Positions 49,375-58,442 are shown, counted from the stretch's first letter. The stretch: DNA of 64,000 bases from Sinobacterium caligoides (GCF_003752585.1 NZ_RKHR01000006.1:124001-188000); one strand, 5' to 3'. Notes: a model not told the origin generated them from the sequence alone. A program made the numbers and translations.

Positions 49375-49430
49375 CGGCTACTAGCGACCAAACTAGCAGA
49401 ACGTATCAACGTGCCGATGGAGAGCTCTAG

Positions 49431-49775
49431 CTACTCGCTGACTCTGCTGTCGGCATTTTCTCGAACTTCATGTTTACGACCACTCTGCGTGCAACCCAAA
49501 CAGCGCACAAAAGTCGCCTCAAAAGGACCTGAAACAAGGGTTTCTGCAGTCTCAGCGGTGTTGCCACCAAGCAAAGAAAACGGCAGGGCGACAATAAAGA
49601 CCGCCGTGCTGATCACGGTGATGCCGGCCAGTACCGGGCGGGCAATCAACAGATCACCGGTCATCGCCAACGCCGTAGGCTCCTCCTCGACGGCTGCAGC
49701 GATGGTGAGCTGCGGCAAGCTTAACAACAGGCCAAAGAAAAGGGCGATCATGGTACGCATTGGTAAAATTTTCAT
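49431..49775 (-). CDS. Small membrane or secreted protein of unknown function
   Basis: 114 aa. N-terminal hydrophobic signal-like helix (about 8-27), then a second hydrophobic segment (about 47-68, GITVISTAVFIVALPFSLLG), then a C-terminal part with VRCLGCTQSGRK. The CLGC pair could bind metal or form a disulfide. ATG 49775 has AGGAAG about 10 nt upstream; an earlier in-frame codon is not supported. Similar short proteins exist in pseudomonads but I know of no function. Confidence 0.7.
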   Translation of the reverse strand: MKILPMRTMIALFFGLLLSLPQLTIAAAVEEEPTALAMTGDLLIARPVLAGITVISTAVFIVALPFSLLGGNTAETAETLVSGPFEATFVRCLGCTQSGRKHEVRENADSRVSE

Positions 49776-49956
49776 GGACGTTAACTTCCTCATACGCGTG
49801 GCACTCAATTGCTATGCAAAACACATTAGAATTATTGCTTATTATTCGAGGGGCACCTCCCTCATTAGCAGTATAATTGGCCACACAACATCGCTGCAGC
49901 CAGCCTCACTCGTTTTTATATCATACCCTTAGCATAAATATTAGCCTTTAACGCAA

Positions 49957-50769
49957 CTATCGCTGACACCTTGCACAAAAGACACTGCTTCTTCCGGCAA
50001 TTTTCACCTCTTTAAGCACTCCATCACACTTCACACAGGCTTCCCCCGTACGCCCATACACATTCAGCTGCTGTTGAAAGTAACCCGGTTTACCATCACC
50101 CCCCACAAAGTCTTTCAACGTTGTTCCACCCTCTGCTATCGCCTTCTCAAGCACTTGCTTAATAGCAAGAGTCAATCGTGCGTAACGCTGCCTGGAGACT
50201 CCACCTGCCATGGCCAGCGGCTTGATCCCCGCCATAAACAGCGCCTCGTTGGCGTAAATATTGCCAACACCTACGACAACCTGGTTATCCATAATAAAAG
50301 TCTTAACCGGTGTCTTACGCCCCCTAGATAGCACGAATAGACGCCGTTCATCAAAATCCTCGAGCAGCGGCTCCGGCCCAAGGTGTGCAAACAATCGATG
50401 CTCGCTCACAGGGCCGTCGAGCCACAAAACAGCACCAAAGCGCCTTGGGTCGTGATAACGCAGAATTTTGCCACTATCGAGCACGATGTCGACATGATCA
50501 TGACGGCCAGGATCACTTTCAGAGGTCAGGCGGAGGCTGCCCGACATGCCCAGGTGAATCAGCAAATGACCATTAGGCAGGGCAAAAAGTAAATATTTCG
50601 CCCGGCGAAAACAAGCCAGTATTTCTCGACCGGCGAGTTGAGCAGATAAGTCATCGGGGATAGGCCAGCGCAACTGCGCCTGCCTGACCACCACGCCAAC
50701 AATTTTTCTTCCGGCAAGGTGAGGCTCGATGCCTCGCAGGGTCGTCTCTACTTCAGGTAATTCAGGCAT
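49957..50769 (-). CDS. mutM: Formamidopyrimidine-DNA glycosylase
   Basis: 270-aa base-excision repair enzyme that removes 8-oxoguanine. Catalytic [12 protein letters not shown] at the N-terminus (Pro2, Glu3), the beta-hairpin lysine in [11 protein letters not shown], the helix-two-turn-helix near [13 protein letters not shown], and a C-terminal zinc finger with CVKC and CARC. All essential residues seen. Confidence 0.98.
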   Translation of the reverse strand: MPELPEVETTLRGIEPHLAGRKIVGVVVRQAQLRWPIPDDLSAQLAGREILACFRRAKYLLFALPNGHLLIHLGMSGSLRLTSESDPGRHDHVDIVLDSGKILRYHDPRRFGAVLWLDGPVSEHRLFAHLGPEPLLEDFDERRLFVLSRGRKTPVKTFIMDNQVVVGVGNIYANEALFMAGIKPLAMAGGVSRQRYARLTLAIKQVLEKAIAEGGTTLKDFVGGDGKPGYFQQQLNVYGRTGEACVKCDGVLKEVKIAGRSSVFCARCQR

Positions 50770-50860
50770 GGGGATTAAATCTTCTGTTGAGGCTCCGACC
50801 GACTAACGCCCAACTATACAATAGCTTTGCTACTGCCTCCAGCCTGCTACAAGCTCACCC

Positions 50861-51079
50861 TCACTGCAATACCGTCAATTGATTCGATTTATTGATCGTA
50901 TGATAAGCCAGCCAGAAAATGGCACTTCTCGGCATATCGGGGCATTGCCGATGAACAATAGAGGTCACTTCTGCGACAGATTGGTAATGACCACTGCCCC
51001 ATTCACTCGCAATCCGCTCCGCAATTGCCAGCCCTGTCAGTAATGAGTCCTCATACTTATGCGCCGGGGTTGGTGTCAT
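50861..51079 (-). CDS. Small hypothetical protein (72 aa)
   Basis: 72 aa, soluble, no known domain recognised. AAGGAG lies 6 nt before the ATG at 51079, strong support for translation. A Trp/Tyr-rich C-terminal half (SAIFWLAYHTINKS) is predicted helical. 26 nt downstream of the charged 52-aa ORF, so they probably share a transcript. Confidence 0.6.
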   Translation of the reverse strand: MTPTPAHKYEDSLLTGLAIAERIASEWGSGHYQSVAEVTSIVHRQCPDMPRSAIFWLAYHTINKSNQLTVLQ

Positions 51080-51105
51080 AATTAACTCCTTATCGATGAA
51101 TAGTT

Positions 51106-51264
51106 TTATACCGCTTTTCGTCTCTCCGCGCCTGACCGACGCTCTAACACCTTGGGTAGCTCATGACAGTCTTTTCGTCGCTCCTTCTTACTCTTCCTCT
51201 CATCTAGGCTCGACTCTATCTTACTGACCATATCCTTTGTTAACGCCGTTTTTTCATCGACCAT
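51106..51264 (-). CDS. Small highly charged hypothetical protein (52 aa)
   Basis: 52 aa, MVDEKTALTKDMVSKIESSL then a Lys/Arg/Glu-rich tail with two ERR segments near the end. ATG 51264 has GGGAGG about 10 nt upstream, an excellent ribosome binding site. The frame continues upstream but without a start signal. Possibly nucleic-acid binding judging by charge alone; no family recognised. Confidence 0.6.
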   Translation of the reverse strand: MVDEKTALTKDMVSKIESSLDERKSKKERRKDCHELPKVLERRSGAERRKAV

Positions 51265-51407
51265 GATGTTATTCCTCCCTGTTAAATCGCTTCTCCTCAC
51301 CCGCCGTGATAGCAGCGAGCTATGTGCAGCGTAGTTCAGAATAACAGTTTCCGCCAAGCTATCTTTCCTACTACCCCGTATAGAAGCCCGTATCGCATTT
51401 TTAAAGC

Positions 51408-51433
51408 AAAAAAAAGCCGCACCCTAGTGCGGC
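51408..51433 (-). terminator. dsbA terminator
   Basis: Minus-strand stem GCCGCAC / GTGCGGC with a 4-nt loop followed by eight T. 17 nt past the dsbA stop. Confidence 0.9.
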
Positions 51434-51450
51434 CGGTAAACGCTCAAACT

Positions 51451-52092
51451 CTATTTAGCGGTGGCAATCCGTGCACGTTCTTGCTCAACAAGGAAGTCGA
51501 CAACTTCAAGCATCTGCTTCTGACCACCCGCCATGCCGGCGCTCACTCGATAGCGACCATTGACGTTCATCTCAGGCGTACCCTCGATCTTTGCCCCTCG
51601 CGCCCTCGCGTCAGCTTGCTTAATTTGAGCGTTGATAGCGAAGCCGTTAAACGCTTTATCGAAGTCTGCCTCTGCAACACCATTAGTTATGAAGAACTGT
51701 TTCACCTCAGCTTCCGTCGCCAAGCCGCGGTGATTCGTCTTCAACGCCTCGAAAGCTTTATCATGCAACACACCGAGCTTATTCAGCGCCTGCGCGGTAT
51801 AAAATATTCTCGCATGCAGTACCATCGGCTTGTTCCACATCGCTGGCGATGGACTCAATACCACATCATCTGCCAGCGTCTTTTCCCAGGCATGTAGAGT
51901 CGGTTCGAAACGAGCACAGTGCCCACAGCCATACCAAAAGAACTCAAATACCTCAATTTTCCCCTTACCCCTCGCGCTCTGCGAGATAGGTGCATCGAGT
52001 TTTACGTAATCTTTTCCTTCAACATAATCCGCTGCAAAGGCAAAAACAGGGGCCGATACGAGTATTACGGCAGCAATTAAGCGCTTGATCAT
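51451..52092 (-). CDS. dsbA: Thiol:disulfide interchange protein DsbA
   Basis: 213-aa periplasmic oxidoreductase. Signal peptide MIKRLIAAVILVSAPVFAFA with cleavage near residue 21. Active site Cys56-Gly-His-Cys59 in FFWYGCGHCARFEP; cis-proline segment EGTPEMNVNG. It introduces disulfides into exported proteins, including type IV pilus components. Next to cytochrome c4 as in Pseudomonas. Confidence 0.96.
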   Translation of the reverse strand: MIKRLIAAVILVSAPVFAFAADYVEGKDYVKLDAPISQSARGKGKIEVFEFFWYGCGHCARFEPTLHAWEKTLADDVVLSPSPAMWNKPMVLHARIFYTAQALNKLGVLHDKAFEALKTNHRGLATEAEVKQFFITNGVAEADFDKAFNGFAINAQIKQADARARGAKIEGTPEMNVNGRYRVSAGMAGGQKQMLEVVDFLVEQERARIATAK

Positions 52093-52198
52093 TATTCTGC
52101 TCCAGAAGTTAACACAAACAATTCTTATCTTAAGAGATCAGACTACCGCAACTGCTAAGTAGTTCCACAATCTATACTTTTTATAATCTAACGACTAT

Positions 52199-52226
52199 AA
52201 AAAAGGCGACATCAGCCGCCTTTTTT
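52199..52226 (-). terminator. Cytochrome c4 gene terminator
   Basis: AAAAAAGGCG / CGCCTTTTTT 10-bp arms with 8-nt loop, 14 nt past the stop. Symmetric A/T tails allow action in both directions. Confidence 0.85.
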
Positions 52227-52240
52227 ACGCTTCTCGAGAC

Positions 52241-52870
52241 CTAGTGTAGACCTGAGATATAGTTCGCTACCGCCTTGATCTCGCGATCTGACAACTTACC
52301 TGCGACACCACGCATGATCATCGTATCACCATCATTGACTCGAGCCGCCGGATTCTTCGCATCGTCGTAACCCGTGCGGAACGCTATTAACTGCTTCTCA
52401 ATATACTCGGCATGTTGTCCACCAAGATGAGGGAAACCGGCAGGTGCATTGCCCTTTCCTGTTGGTGAGTGGCACGCCTTACAGGCTGCCATGCCCTTTT
52501 CTAAACTACCAGACTGGAAAAGCTGCTCACCGAGTTCAAGATCATCCTTCTTCGCCTTATTGACAGTCACCTGCTGGCTGGCAAAATAAGCGGCAATATC
52601 AGCAATATCCTGTTCGCTTTTAGCATCGAGCTGCCCCATCATCATCGGTACGGGGCGAACACCAGACTTGATGTCGTGCATCTGCTTCTCTAGATAGCGG
52701 GCGCCTTGACCGGCAAGTTTCGGATACATCCCCATCGCGCTATTACCGTCGGCACCATGGCAGGCACTACAAGCCGCTGTCTGCGCTTTACCAGCTGCCG
52801 CGTCGCCTGCCGCATTAGCAAAACTGGTGGCCCCTAAGGTCATAAGTGCAATCGCTATGACTTTCTTCAT
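52241..52870 (-). CDS. Dihaem cytochrome c4
   Basis: 209-aa periplasmic electron carrier. Signal peptide to about residue 20 (MKKVIAIALMTLGATSFANA), then two similar haem domains with CSACH and CKACH and distal Met residues (e.g. in MYPKLAGQG, MIMRGVAGKLSD). It feeds cbb3-type or other terminal oxidases. ATG 52870 chosen because a signal peptide starts there; the longer frame overlaps the c5-like gene. Confidence 0.95.
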   Translation of the reverse strand: MKKVIAIALMTLGATSFANAAGDAAAGKAQTAACSACHGADGNSAMGMYPKLAGQGARYLEKQMHDIKSGVRPVPMMMGQLDAKSEQDIADIAAYFASQQVTVNKAKKDDLELGEQLFQSGSLEKGMAACKACHSPTGKGNAPAGFPHLGGQHAEYIEKQLIAFRTGYDDAKNPAARVNDGDTMIMRGVAGKLSDREIKAVANYISGLH

Positions 52871-52886
52871 ATTCCAATCCGTATTT

Positions 52887-53186
52887 TTATTTGCCAGTAG
52901 ACATATAGTTAATGAGTTTTTCGAAGTCTTCGTCGCTACAGTCTTGACACATCCCCATGGGCGGCATGGCATTAAGCCCTTTATGAACACTCTCTTTTAG
53001 TGCCGGCATGCCCTTTGCCAATCGGGGCGACCAGTCTTCTTGATGCGCAAACTTAGGCGCACCCGCGGCACCAGACCCATGACAGATAACGCAAGTCTTG
53101 TTATAAGTGTCGATCGTAGCCTGTTCTGCGGCCTCCGCACTCATAACAGTAAGCAACACCGAGGCCGCCAAGACTATTTTTCTCAT
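52887..53186 (-). CDS. Cytochrome c5-like monohaem cytochrome
   Basis: 99-aa periplasmic cytochrome. Signal peptide MRKIVLAASVLLTVMSAEAA, haem motif CVICH, and the distal Met within MPPMGMCQDC; the second CxxC pair is typical of cytochrome c5/c555. Strong ribosome binding site GGGGGAAAG before ATG 53186. 16 nt upstream of cytochrome c4, so the pair is one operon. Confidence 0.92.
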   Translation of the reverse strand: MRKIVLAASVLLTVMSAEAAEQATIDTYNKTCVICHGSGAAGAPKFAHQEDWSPRLAKGMPALKESVHKGLNAMPPMGMCQDCSDEDFEKLINYMSTGK

Positions 53187-53318
53187 ACTTTCCCCCAAAC
53201 CAGACAATACTGGTCACCTGCGTGATAAAATGACCACATCAAAATTGCCGCTATTATATACAAGTCAGCCAGCAACTGGAACTTTCCTCAACTGCTCGCA
53301 CGTCTCGGAAGCCATAAA

Positions 53319-53963
53319 ATGTCAGAAATTCGCTTTGAAAGCGCACAGTTTACCACCAGCGCCGCTAAATTATCCCAGTGCCCAGACGAGGTGGGAGCCG
53401 AGGTCGCCTTCGCCGGCCGCTCTAATGCTGGTAAGTCCAGCTCGATCAATACCTTGACGCACAACAAAAAGCTGGCCCGCATCAGTAAAACACCGGGCCG
53501 TACTCAACTAATTAACTTCTTCGACCTCGGTGGCAACAAGCGCATCGTCGACCTACCCGGCTACGGCTACGCCAAGGTACCTGCTCGTATGAAAATCGAG
53601 TGGCAGCGGCACATGGAGGAGTACCTCAGCGAACGACAAAGCTTGCGTGGTCTCGTCCTCGTCATGGATTGTCGCCACCCCCTACAGACCTTTGATGTGA
53701 TGATGCTTGAGTGGGCGCAAGAGTCTGAGATGCCGCTGCATATATTAATGACTAAAGCCGACAAACTAAAGAAGGGGCCGGCCAGCAAGCAACTGCTTAC
53801 CGTCAAAAAAGAGCTCGCACAATACGGTGACCTAGTCTCTGTACAGCTGTTCTCCTCACTGAAGCGTGATGGCTTAACCATCCTCAAGAATGTACTCAAC
53901 CAGTGGCTCGATACCTCACAAGATGAAAATGACGAGCTAATCATTGAGCAGATAGATAAATAG
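53319..53963 (+). CDS. engB: Ribosome biogenesis GTPase EngB (YsxC/YihA)
   Basis: 214-aa GTPase needed for 50S assembly. G1 GRSNAGKSS (33-41), switch [12 protein letters not shown]3 [11 protein letters not shown]4 TKADK, G5-like SVQLFSSL. It converges on a minus-strand terminator/sRNA candidate, matching the engB-spf-polA arrangement. Confidence 0.97.
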   Translation: MSEIRFESAQFTTSAAKLSQCPDEVGAEVAFAGRSNAGKSSSINTLTHNKKLARISKTPGRTQLINFFDLGGNKRIVDLPGYGYAKVPARMKIEWQRHMEEYLSERQSLRGLVLVMDCRHPLQTFDVMMLEWAQESEMPLHILMTKADKLKKGPASKQLLTVKKELAQYGDLVSVQLFSSLKRDGLTILKNVLNQWLDTSQDENDELIIEQIDK

Positions 53964-53968
53964 CGGGC

Positions 53969-53998
53969 AAAAAAAAGCCGACAACAGCTGTTGTCGGC
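53969..53998 (-). terminator. Minus-strand terminator next to engB
   Basis: Perfect palindrome with GCCGACAACA arms (53977-53998) followed on the minus strand by eight T. The plus strand has no T-run, so it does not serve engB. It ends the sRNA candidate and/or the PhnA-like gene. Confidence 0.9.
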
Positions 53999-54043
53999 GT
54001 AATAGCGTCGCTGGCTAGGGGACCAGCAATCACTAGACCATGG
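53969..54043 (-). ncRNA. Candidate small RNA in the Spot 42/ErsA position
   Basis: Predicted about 75-nt RNA on the minus strand from a promoter at 54050-54077 to the strong terminator at 53969-53998. Between them is a 5-bp hairpin (GCTGG / CCAGC, 54010-54027) whose loop reads TCCCCTAG, able to pair with GGGGA-type ribosome binding sites. Spot 42 in enterics and ErsA in Pseudomonas lie between polA and engB, in the polA direction; here polA is also minus and engB plus. Primary sequence similarity to Spot 42 is not apparent. It could instead be the 3' UTR of the PhnA-like gene that ends at 54124. Confidence 0.45.
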
Positions 54044-54049
54044 AATGAG

Positions 54050-54077
54050 TAAATAGAAAACATATTCACTACTTCAA
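54050..54077 (-). promoter_or_regulatory. Candidate sRNA promoter
   Basis: Minus strand TTGAAG (54077-54072), 16-nt spacer, TATTTA (54055-54050). It lies downstream of the PhnA-like gene stop and has no ORF after it. Confidence 0.4.
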
Positions 54078-54123
54078 TAGACCGTGCTCTTGTCTGCTTA
54101 GTTCCCCAAACTCAAAAAAACTT

Positions 54124-54525
54124 TTACTTCATCATCTGCTCTAGCCAAGCCTGCTGTTCAGCTTCTAAATAGAGCATTTCCTGCAAATCTGCCGCCCAGT
54201 CATTATCAGTCGACAACTGCTTTAACATGAAGGCGGACAACACCCTTAGTGCATCGATCTCGCTCCAAATAGTGATGTTTAGACAACGCCAATGATTGCT
54301 ATCGCGAGACTTAGGTGAGTCAAGCTGTTGCCGACATGTCGCACAGATAAATAAGCAGTGGCTGTACTGCGGTGTACTGGGTACCGGGGCAACTTCGTAT
54401 ATACTTAGTGCGACTCCGGTTGCCGCACAGATCTCGCAGCTTGCCCCACTCCTCCGCGTCAAGTCTTTGCCAAATAGTGAGAGCTCAGTGTGACGCAACG
54501 CATGTTTATTTCGAGCTGTTGACAT
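54124..54525 (-). CDS. PhnA-like zinc-ribbon protein
   Basis: 133 aa. A zinc ribbon with Cys30/Cys33 (SCEICAATG) and Cys61/Cys64 (ICATCRQQL) around LSIYEVAPVP resembles the N-terminal domain of PhnA/YjdM proteins. The second half (WRCLNITIWSEIDALRVLSA) does not show the usual C-terminal PhnA domain and ends in an acidic helix. ATG 54525 has AAGGG upstream. Function unknown; the PhnA name does not imply phosphonate use. Confidence 0.75.
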   Translation of the reverse strand: MSTARNKHALRHTELSLFGKDLTRRSGASCEICAATGVALSIYEVAPVPSTPQYSHCLFICATCRQQLDSPKSRDSNHWRCLNITIWSEIDALRVLSAFMLKQLSTDNDWAADLQEMLYLEAEQQAWLEQMMK

Positions 54526-54691
54526 AGCACATACCCTTATTAGGCGACAAGGCGCATGATGCGCGGTCCCCAAACGATCAAACAATTGCCAACTATATCA
54601 GACTAATCCATATCTTTGGCAACCGCGACAGAGCATAGAGATAAACGACTACTCGCTCTGTCTACGATTAAACCACACAGGAAAGTAACGG

Positions 54692-56122
54692 ATGGATATA
54701 CTCAATACGGCAGTCAACAGTCTTAGCGGAATAGTCTGGGGTTACGTCCTCATATACCTTCTAGTCGGCGCAGGCATCTTCTTCACCTTCGCCCTAGGCT
54801 TCATTCAGTTTCGTAAGTTTGGCACCATGTGGGGTCTACTCTCAACCAGTGGTGACAACGGTGACGGCCAGAGTATTTCTTCGTTCCAGGCCCTCGCCAC
54901 CGGCCTCGCCGCCCGCGTCGGGACCGGCAACATGGCCGGTATCGCCGTCGCCCTAACCCTCGGTGGCCCCGGCGCCATTTTCTGGATGTGGATGATGGCC
55001 CTAGTCGGCATGGCCACCGCCTTCATCGAAGCCGCCCTCGCGCAGGTCTTCAAGCAAAAACAAGAGTCAGGACAGTTTGTTGGTGGTCCAGCCTACTATA
55101 TGGAAAAAGGGCTCGGCCAACGCTGGATGGGGCTGCTCTTCTGCTTCTTCTTGATCCTTGCCTTCGGTTACATCTTCAACGCCGTACAGGCCAACACTAT
55201 TGCCGAGGCGATGCACAACTCCTTCGAGATTCCCCGCTACCTTACTGGTGGCGTCCTCGTCGTATTAGCCGGCCTCGTTGTCTGTGGTGGCATCCGAGGC
55301 ATCGCCAAATTCGCCGGCACGGTCGTCCCCTTCATGGCTATGGCCTACGTCGCCGTTGCCTTATATGTCATCGTCCTACACGTTGATCAAGTTGTCGATA
55401 TGTTCTACCTGATCGTACGCAGCGCCTTTGGCCTCGAGCCCGCTCTCGGTGGTGCCGTCGGTGTCGCTATCATGCAGGGTGTCAAGCGTGGTTTGTTCTC
55501 AAATGAGGCAGGCATGGGTAGCGCGCCCAATATCGCCGCCGCCGCCGATCCCACACCTAGGCACCCAGGATCACAGGGCTTCATTCAGATGATCGGTGTC
55601 TTCATCGACACTATCGTCATCTGCTCATGTACAGCCTTCATTATCCTGCTTTCAGATACTTACTCCTACGACCCTAACAGCGCAATGGGCGGTATCGCGA
55701 TCACCCAGAACGCGCTCAGCGCCAGCGTCGGATCTTGGGGCGGTATCTTCGTCGCGCTCTGCATCTTCTTGTTCTCTTTTACCTCGCTGGTCGCCAACTA
55801 CTCTTATACCGAGGGCTGCATACGCTTTATCAAAGATAGCAAGACGACAGTCATGCTGTTCCGCGTTACCTTCCTAGCGATTATCGCCTGGGGATCGCTA
55901 GCAAAAATTGATATCGTTTGGCACATGGCCGACCTTGCCATGGGCCTGATGGCTATCGTCAACATCGCCGCAATCCTAATGCTGAGTAAGCTGGCCATCA
56001 AACTCTACAAAGACTTCAACCAGCAGCGCAGCGAAGGTAAGTCACCCACCTTCGACCCCGATATGTACCCTGAGCTCGAGGGTAAAATCGATACCAATGC
56101 TTGGCCAAAGCTCGACAAGTAG
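54692..56122 (+). CDS. Alanine/glycine:cation symporter (AGCS family)
   Basis: 476-aa inner-membrane sodium symporter with about 11 hydrophobic helices. Family signatures: GLAARVGTGNMAGIAVALTL, GGPAYYMEKGLG and GLFSNEAGMGSAPNIAAAA. Likely substrate is D/L-alanine or glycine. GGAAAG lies upstream of the ATG, and a 19-bp terminator follows the stop. Stands alone. Confidence 0.94.
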   Translation: MDILNTAVNSLSGIVWGYVLIYLLVGAGIFFTFALGFIQFRKFGTMWGLLSTSGDNGDGQSISSFQALATGLAARVGTGNMAGIAVALTLGGPGAIFWMWMMALVGMATAFIEAALAQVFKQKQESGQFVGGPAYYMEKGLGQRWMGLLFCFFLILAFGYIFNAVQANTIAEAMHNSFEIPRYLTGGVLVVLAGLVVCGGIRGIAKFAGTVVPFMAMAYVAVALYVIVLHVDQVVDMFYLIVRSAFGLEPALGGAVGVAIMQGVKRGLFSNEAGMGSAPNIAAAADPTPRHPGSQGFIQMIGVFIDTIVICSCTAFIILLSDTYSYDPNSAMGGIAITQNALSASVGSWGGIFVALCIFLFSFTSLVANYSYTEGCIRFIKDSKTTVMLFRVTFLAIIAWGSLAKIDIVWHMADLAMGLMAIVNIAAILMLSKLAIKLYKDFNQQRSEGKSPTFDPDMYPELEGKIDTNAWPKLDK

Positions 56123-56129
56123 CTAGCGC

Positions 56130-56171
56130 CAGCGATAAAAAAAGCCTCTATTGAGGCTTTTTTTATCGCTG
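56130..56171. terminator. Bidirectional terminator between the symporter gene and mnmH
   Basis: Perfect 19-bp arms (CAGCGATAAAAAAAGCCTC and complement) with a TATT loop. Runs of seven A and T give U-tails in both directions, serving the convergent genes on each side. Confidence 0.92.
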
Positions 56172-56204
56172 TAAAAACTAGTCGCGCTTAACAAGGCGCC
56201 GAAA

Positions 56205-57314
56205 TTAGCTGCCCTGCCACTGCCGACAAAACTCATCCACCGCCTGCCAGCTACCGCGGAACACCACCTTATCGCTCTTCTTGCTCAACTGATAGTCATA
56301 CATCGGATCATAGTACTCCCGCATCAGCCCCGACATCACCTCAACCAACAACTCATCTGTACGGTCGATATCACCGGCACTGACGGCCTCAGCTAATACG
56401 ATACGCATCTTGTTATAACGCTCGCTCCCCAACCGCTTAGTGATTCTCGCCAGAGCCTCCAACAGCGAGTCACCAAACGCCTGCAGCCCTGCCTCTTTAC
56501 CATAGAAGGCCTCGTACTCGGCGATAGAGTCATAAATATAGTCACGACGCAGATTCTCGATACGTTCCTCGAAACTCATGTCGACGACAACCAGCGGCGC
56601 CTCCTGCATCCGCTCACGCAACACCAGGGGGATGTTACAACGCCCCACCATCATTCCCTCATCCTCAACCACAAAACGCTGACAACCTGCCGCCTCACGC
56701 TTGATGAAGTCAATCGACAGGTTGTTCTCAAAATCGATCTGCTCCGGCTGACCGCCAGGACGACGCCCAAAGGCACTGCCACGGTGATTGGCAATACCTT
56801 CAAGATCCACCCCATTATCTAGGCCGATAATCATCGGGGTCTTCGCGGTGCCGGTCAAGCCAGTCACCCGCAGCAGGGGTGACTCGGTACTCAGACGGGC
56901 AAGCTCGTCGATCAAAAAACGTCGCATCGCCTTATAGCCGCCCTTGATAAAGGGGTAAGGGCGCGCCGCATCACTTAACCACTGCTGCGTCACCCGCGAA
57001 CGTAACCCCCCCCGAAAACAGAACAAATAACCCTCGGGGTGAGCGTCGACAAAAGGCAGCCAAGCATCGATTCGGCTCTGCTGCACCGGTCGTGTCGCCA
57101 GCTTGTTGCCAAGCGCTATCGCCGCGTCCTGACCACGTTCTTTGTACTCGGTGCCAATCACATGACGCTGTTCATCGTCCAGTAACGGCAAGTTAACTGC
57201 TGCCGGAAAACTGCCTGCCAGGTGCTCAACTGGGGCACGCACATCCATCAACGGGATATCTTGTAAGAAAATACGGCGAAAATCATCGCTGTCTAAGCGA
57301 GTGCTATCTGTCAC
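56205..57314 (-). CDS. mnmH: tRNA 2-selenouridine synthase
   Basis: 369 aa. The rhodanese domain (1-125) has catalytic Cys99 in YLFCFRGGLRSR. The P-loop domain follows, then DLEGIANHRGSAFG and GGQPEQIDFENN, family hallmarks. It replaces the sulfur of 2-thiouridine at tRNA wobble U34 by selenium using selenophosphate. The Walker A reads GLTGTAKT (152-159), with Ala157 in place of the usual Gly before Lys. 28 nt after selD, in one operon. Confidence 0.95.
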   Translation of the reverse strand: MTDSTRLDSDDFRRIFLQDIPLMDVRAPVEHLAGSFPAAVNLPLLDDEQRHVIGTEYKERGQDAAIALGNKLATRPVQQSRIDAWLPFVDAHPEGYLFCFRGGLRSRVTQQWLSDAARPYPFIKGGYKAMRRFLIDELARLSTESPLLRVTGLTGTAKTPMIIGLDNGVDLEGIANHRGSAFGRRPGGQPEQIDFENNLSIDFIKREAAGCQRFVVEDEGMMVGRCNIPLVLRERMQEAPLVVVDMSFEERIENLRRDYIYDSIAEYEAFYGKEAGLQAFGDSLLEALARITKRLGSERYNKMRIVLAEAVSAGDIDRTDELLVEVMSGLMREYYDPMYDYQLSKKSDKVVFRGSWQAVDEFCRQWQGS

Positions 57315-57342
57315 GGCTACAATCCTTCAATTACTAATATCA

Positions 57343-58383
57343 TCATTCGCTGACCTGCAGGCGCTGCGGCTGCCCCGCCGTGGCGGTCAACTCGCCAAAA
57401 CTGTGTAGCTCAATGCCCGCTGCGGCCGCTACCGCCACCACCTCATCGACGGCAGACGGCGCGACCGAAAGCAATAGTCCCCCACTGGTCTGAGGGTCGC
57501 AAAGCAGCTGACGCGCCCGCTCCGATAGAGCGCTAACACGATCGCCATAGCTCGCCCAATTACGCTCGGTACCACCCGGTACACAGCCTTGCTCTAAATA
57601 ACTGTCGAGCACCTCCAGCCGAGGCACCTTAGCCATCTCGAGATGGGCATCGACAGCGCTGCCCTCACAAACCTCCAATAGATGCCCCACCAAGCCAAAG
57701 CCGGTAACATCGGTAATGGCGTTAACCCCCTCTAGCTCCGCCATCTTGCTGCCAATGTTATTCATCTGACACATTAAATCGATCGCGATATGCTCATGCT
57801 CCGGCAGCAGCTTCTTTTGTTTCTGCGCCGTCGTCAGCACGCCAATGCCCAGCGGTTTGGTCAAAAATAGGCGATCACCCGGCTGTGCACTGTCGTTGCG
57901 CTTGAGTTTTTCTAGGGCAATCGTTCCCGTCACCGCCAGACCGAAAATCGGCTCTGGGCTATCGATGCTGTGACCACCGGCCAGCGGTATACCAGCATCG
58001 AGACAAGCTTGGCGCCCACCTTCCACCACCTGCTGAGCCACTTCCGCCGGCAACAGATTAATCGGCCAACCTAAAATCGCGATCGCCATCACCGGCTTAC
58101 CACCCATGGCAAAGATATCGCTGATGGCATTAGTCGCCGCGATACGGCCGAAGGTAAAGGGGTCATCGACAATCGGCATGAAAAAATCGGTGGTACTGAT
58201 CACGCCCTGACCGCCGCCAATATCGAAGACCGCCGCATCGTCCTTGCTGTGGTTACCCACCACCAGCTTATCGGCTTGGGCAACCGGTAGCTGTGTTTTA
58301 AGGATGGTTTCGAGGACGTTAGGGGCAATTTTACAGCCACAACCTGCGCCATGACTATATTCGGTCAGCTTAACAGCGTTCAT
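57343..58383 (-). CDS. selD: Selenophosphate synthetase
   Basis: 346 aa; makes selenophosphate from selenide and ATP. The active site is in [11 protein letters not shown] with Cys15 and Lys18 (Cys17 and Lys20 of E. coli). It is the Cys form, so no SECIS element is needed for its own synthesis. [28 protein letters not shown] and [12 protein letters not shown] are conserved blocks. Its only visible consumer here is mnmH; no selA or selB is seen. Confidence 0.97.
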   Translation of the reverse strand: MNAVKLTEYSHGAGCGCKIAPNVLETILKTQLPVAQADKLVVGNHSKDDAAVFDIGGGQGVISTTDFFMPIVDDPFTFGRIAATNAISDIFAMGGKPVMAIAILGWPINLLPAEVAQQVVEGGRQACLDAGIPLAGGHSIDSPEPIFGLAVTGTIALEKLKRNDSAQPGDRLFLTKPLGIGVLTTAQKQKKLLPEHEHIAIDLMCQMNNIGSKMAELEGVNAITDVTGFGLVGHLLEVCEGSAVDAHLEMAKVPRLEVLDSYLEQGCVPGGTERNWASYGDRVSALSERARQLLCDPQTSGGLLLSVAPSAVDEVVAVAAAAGIELHSFGELTATAGQPQRLQVSE

Positions 58384-58442
58384 TTTTAGTTCCTAATTTC
58401 ACGATTCGACCATATTAACTGAGTAAAGCCCTTTTTGCTTAA

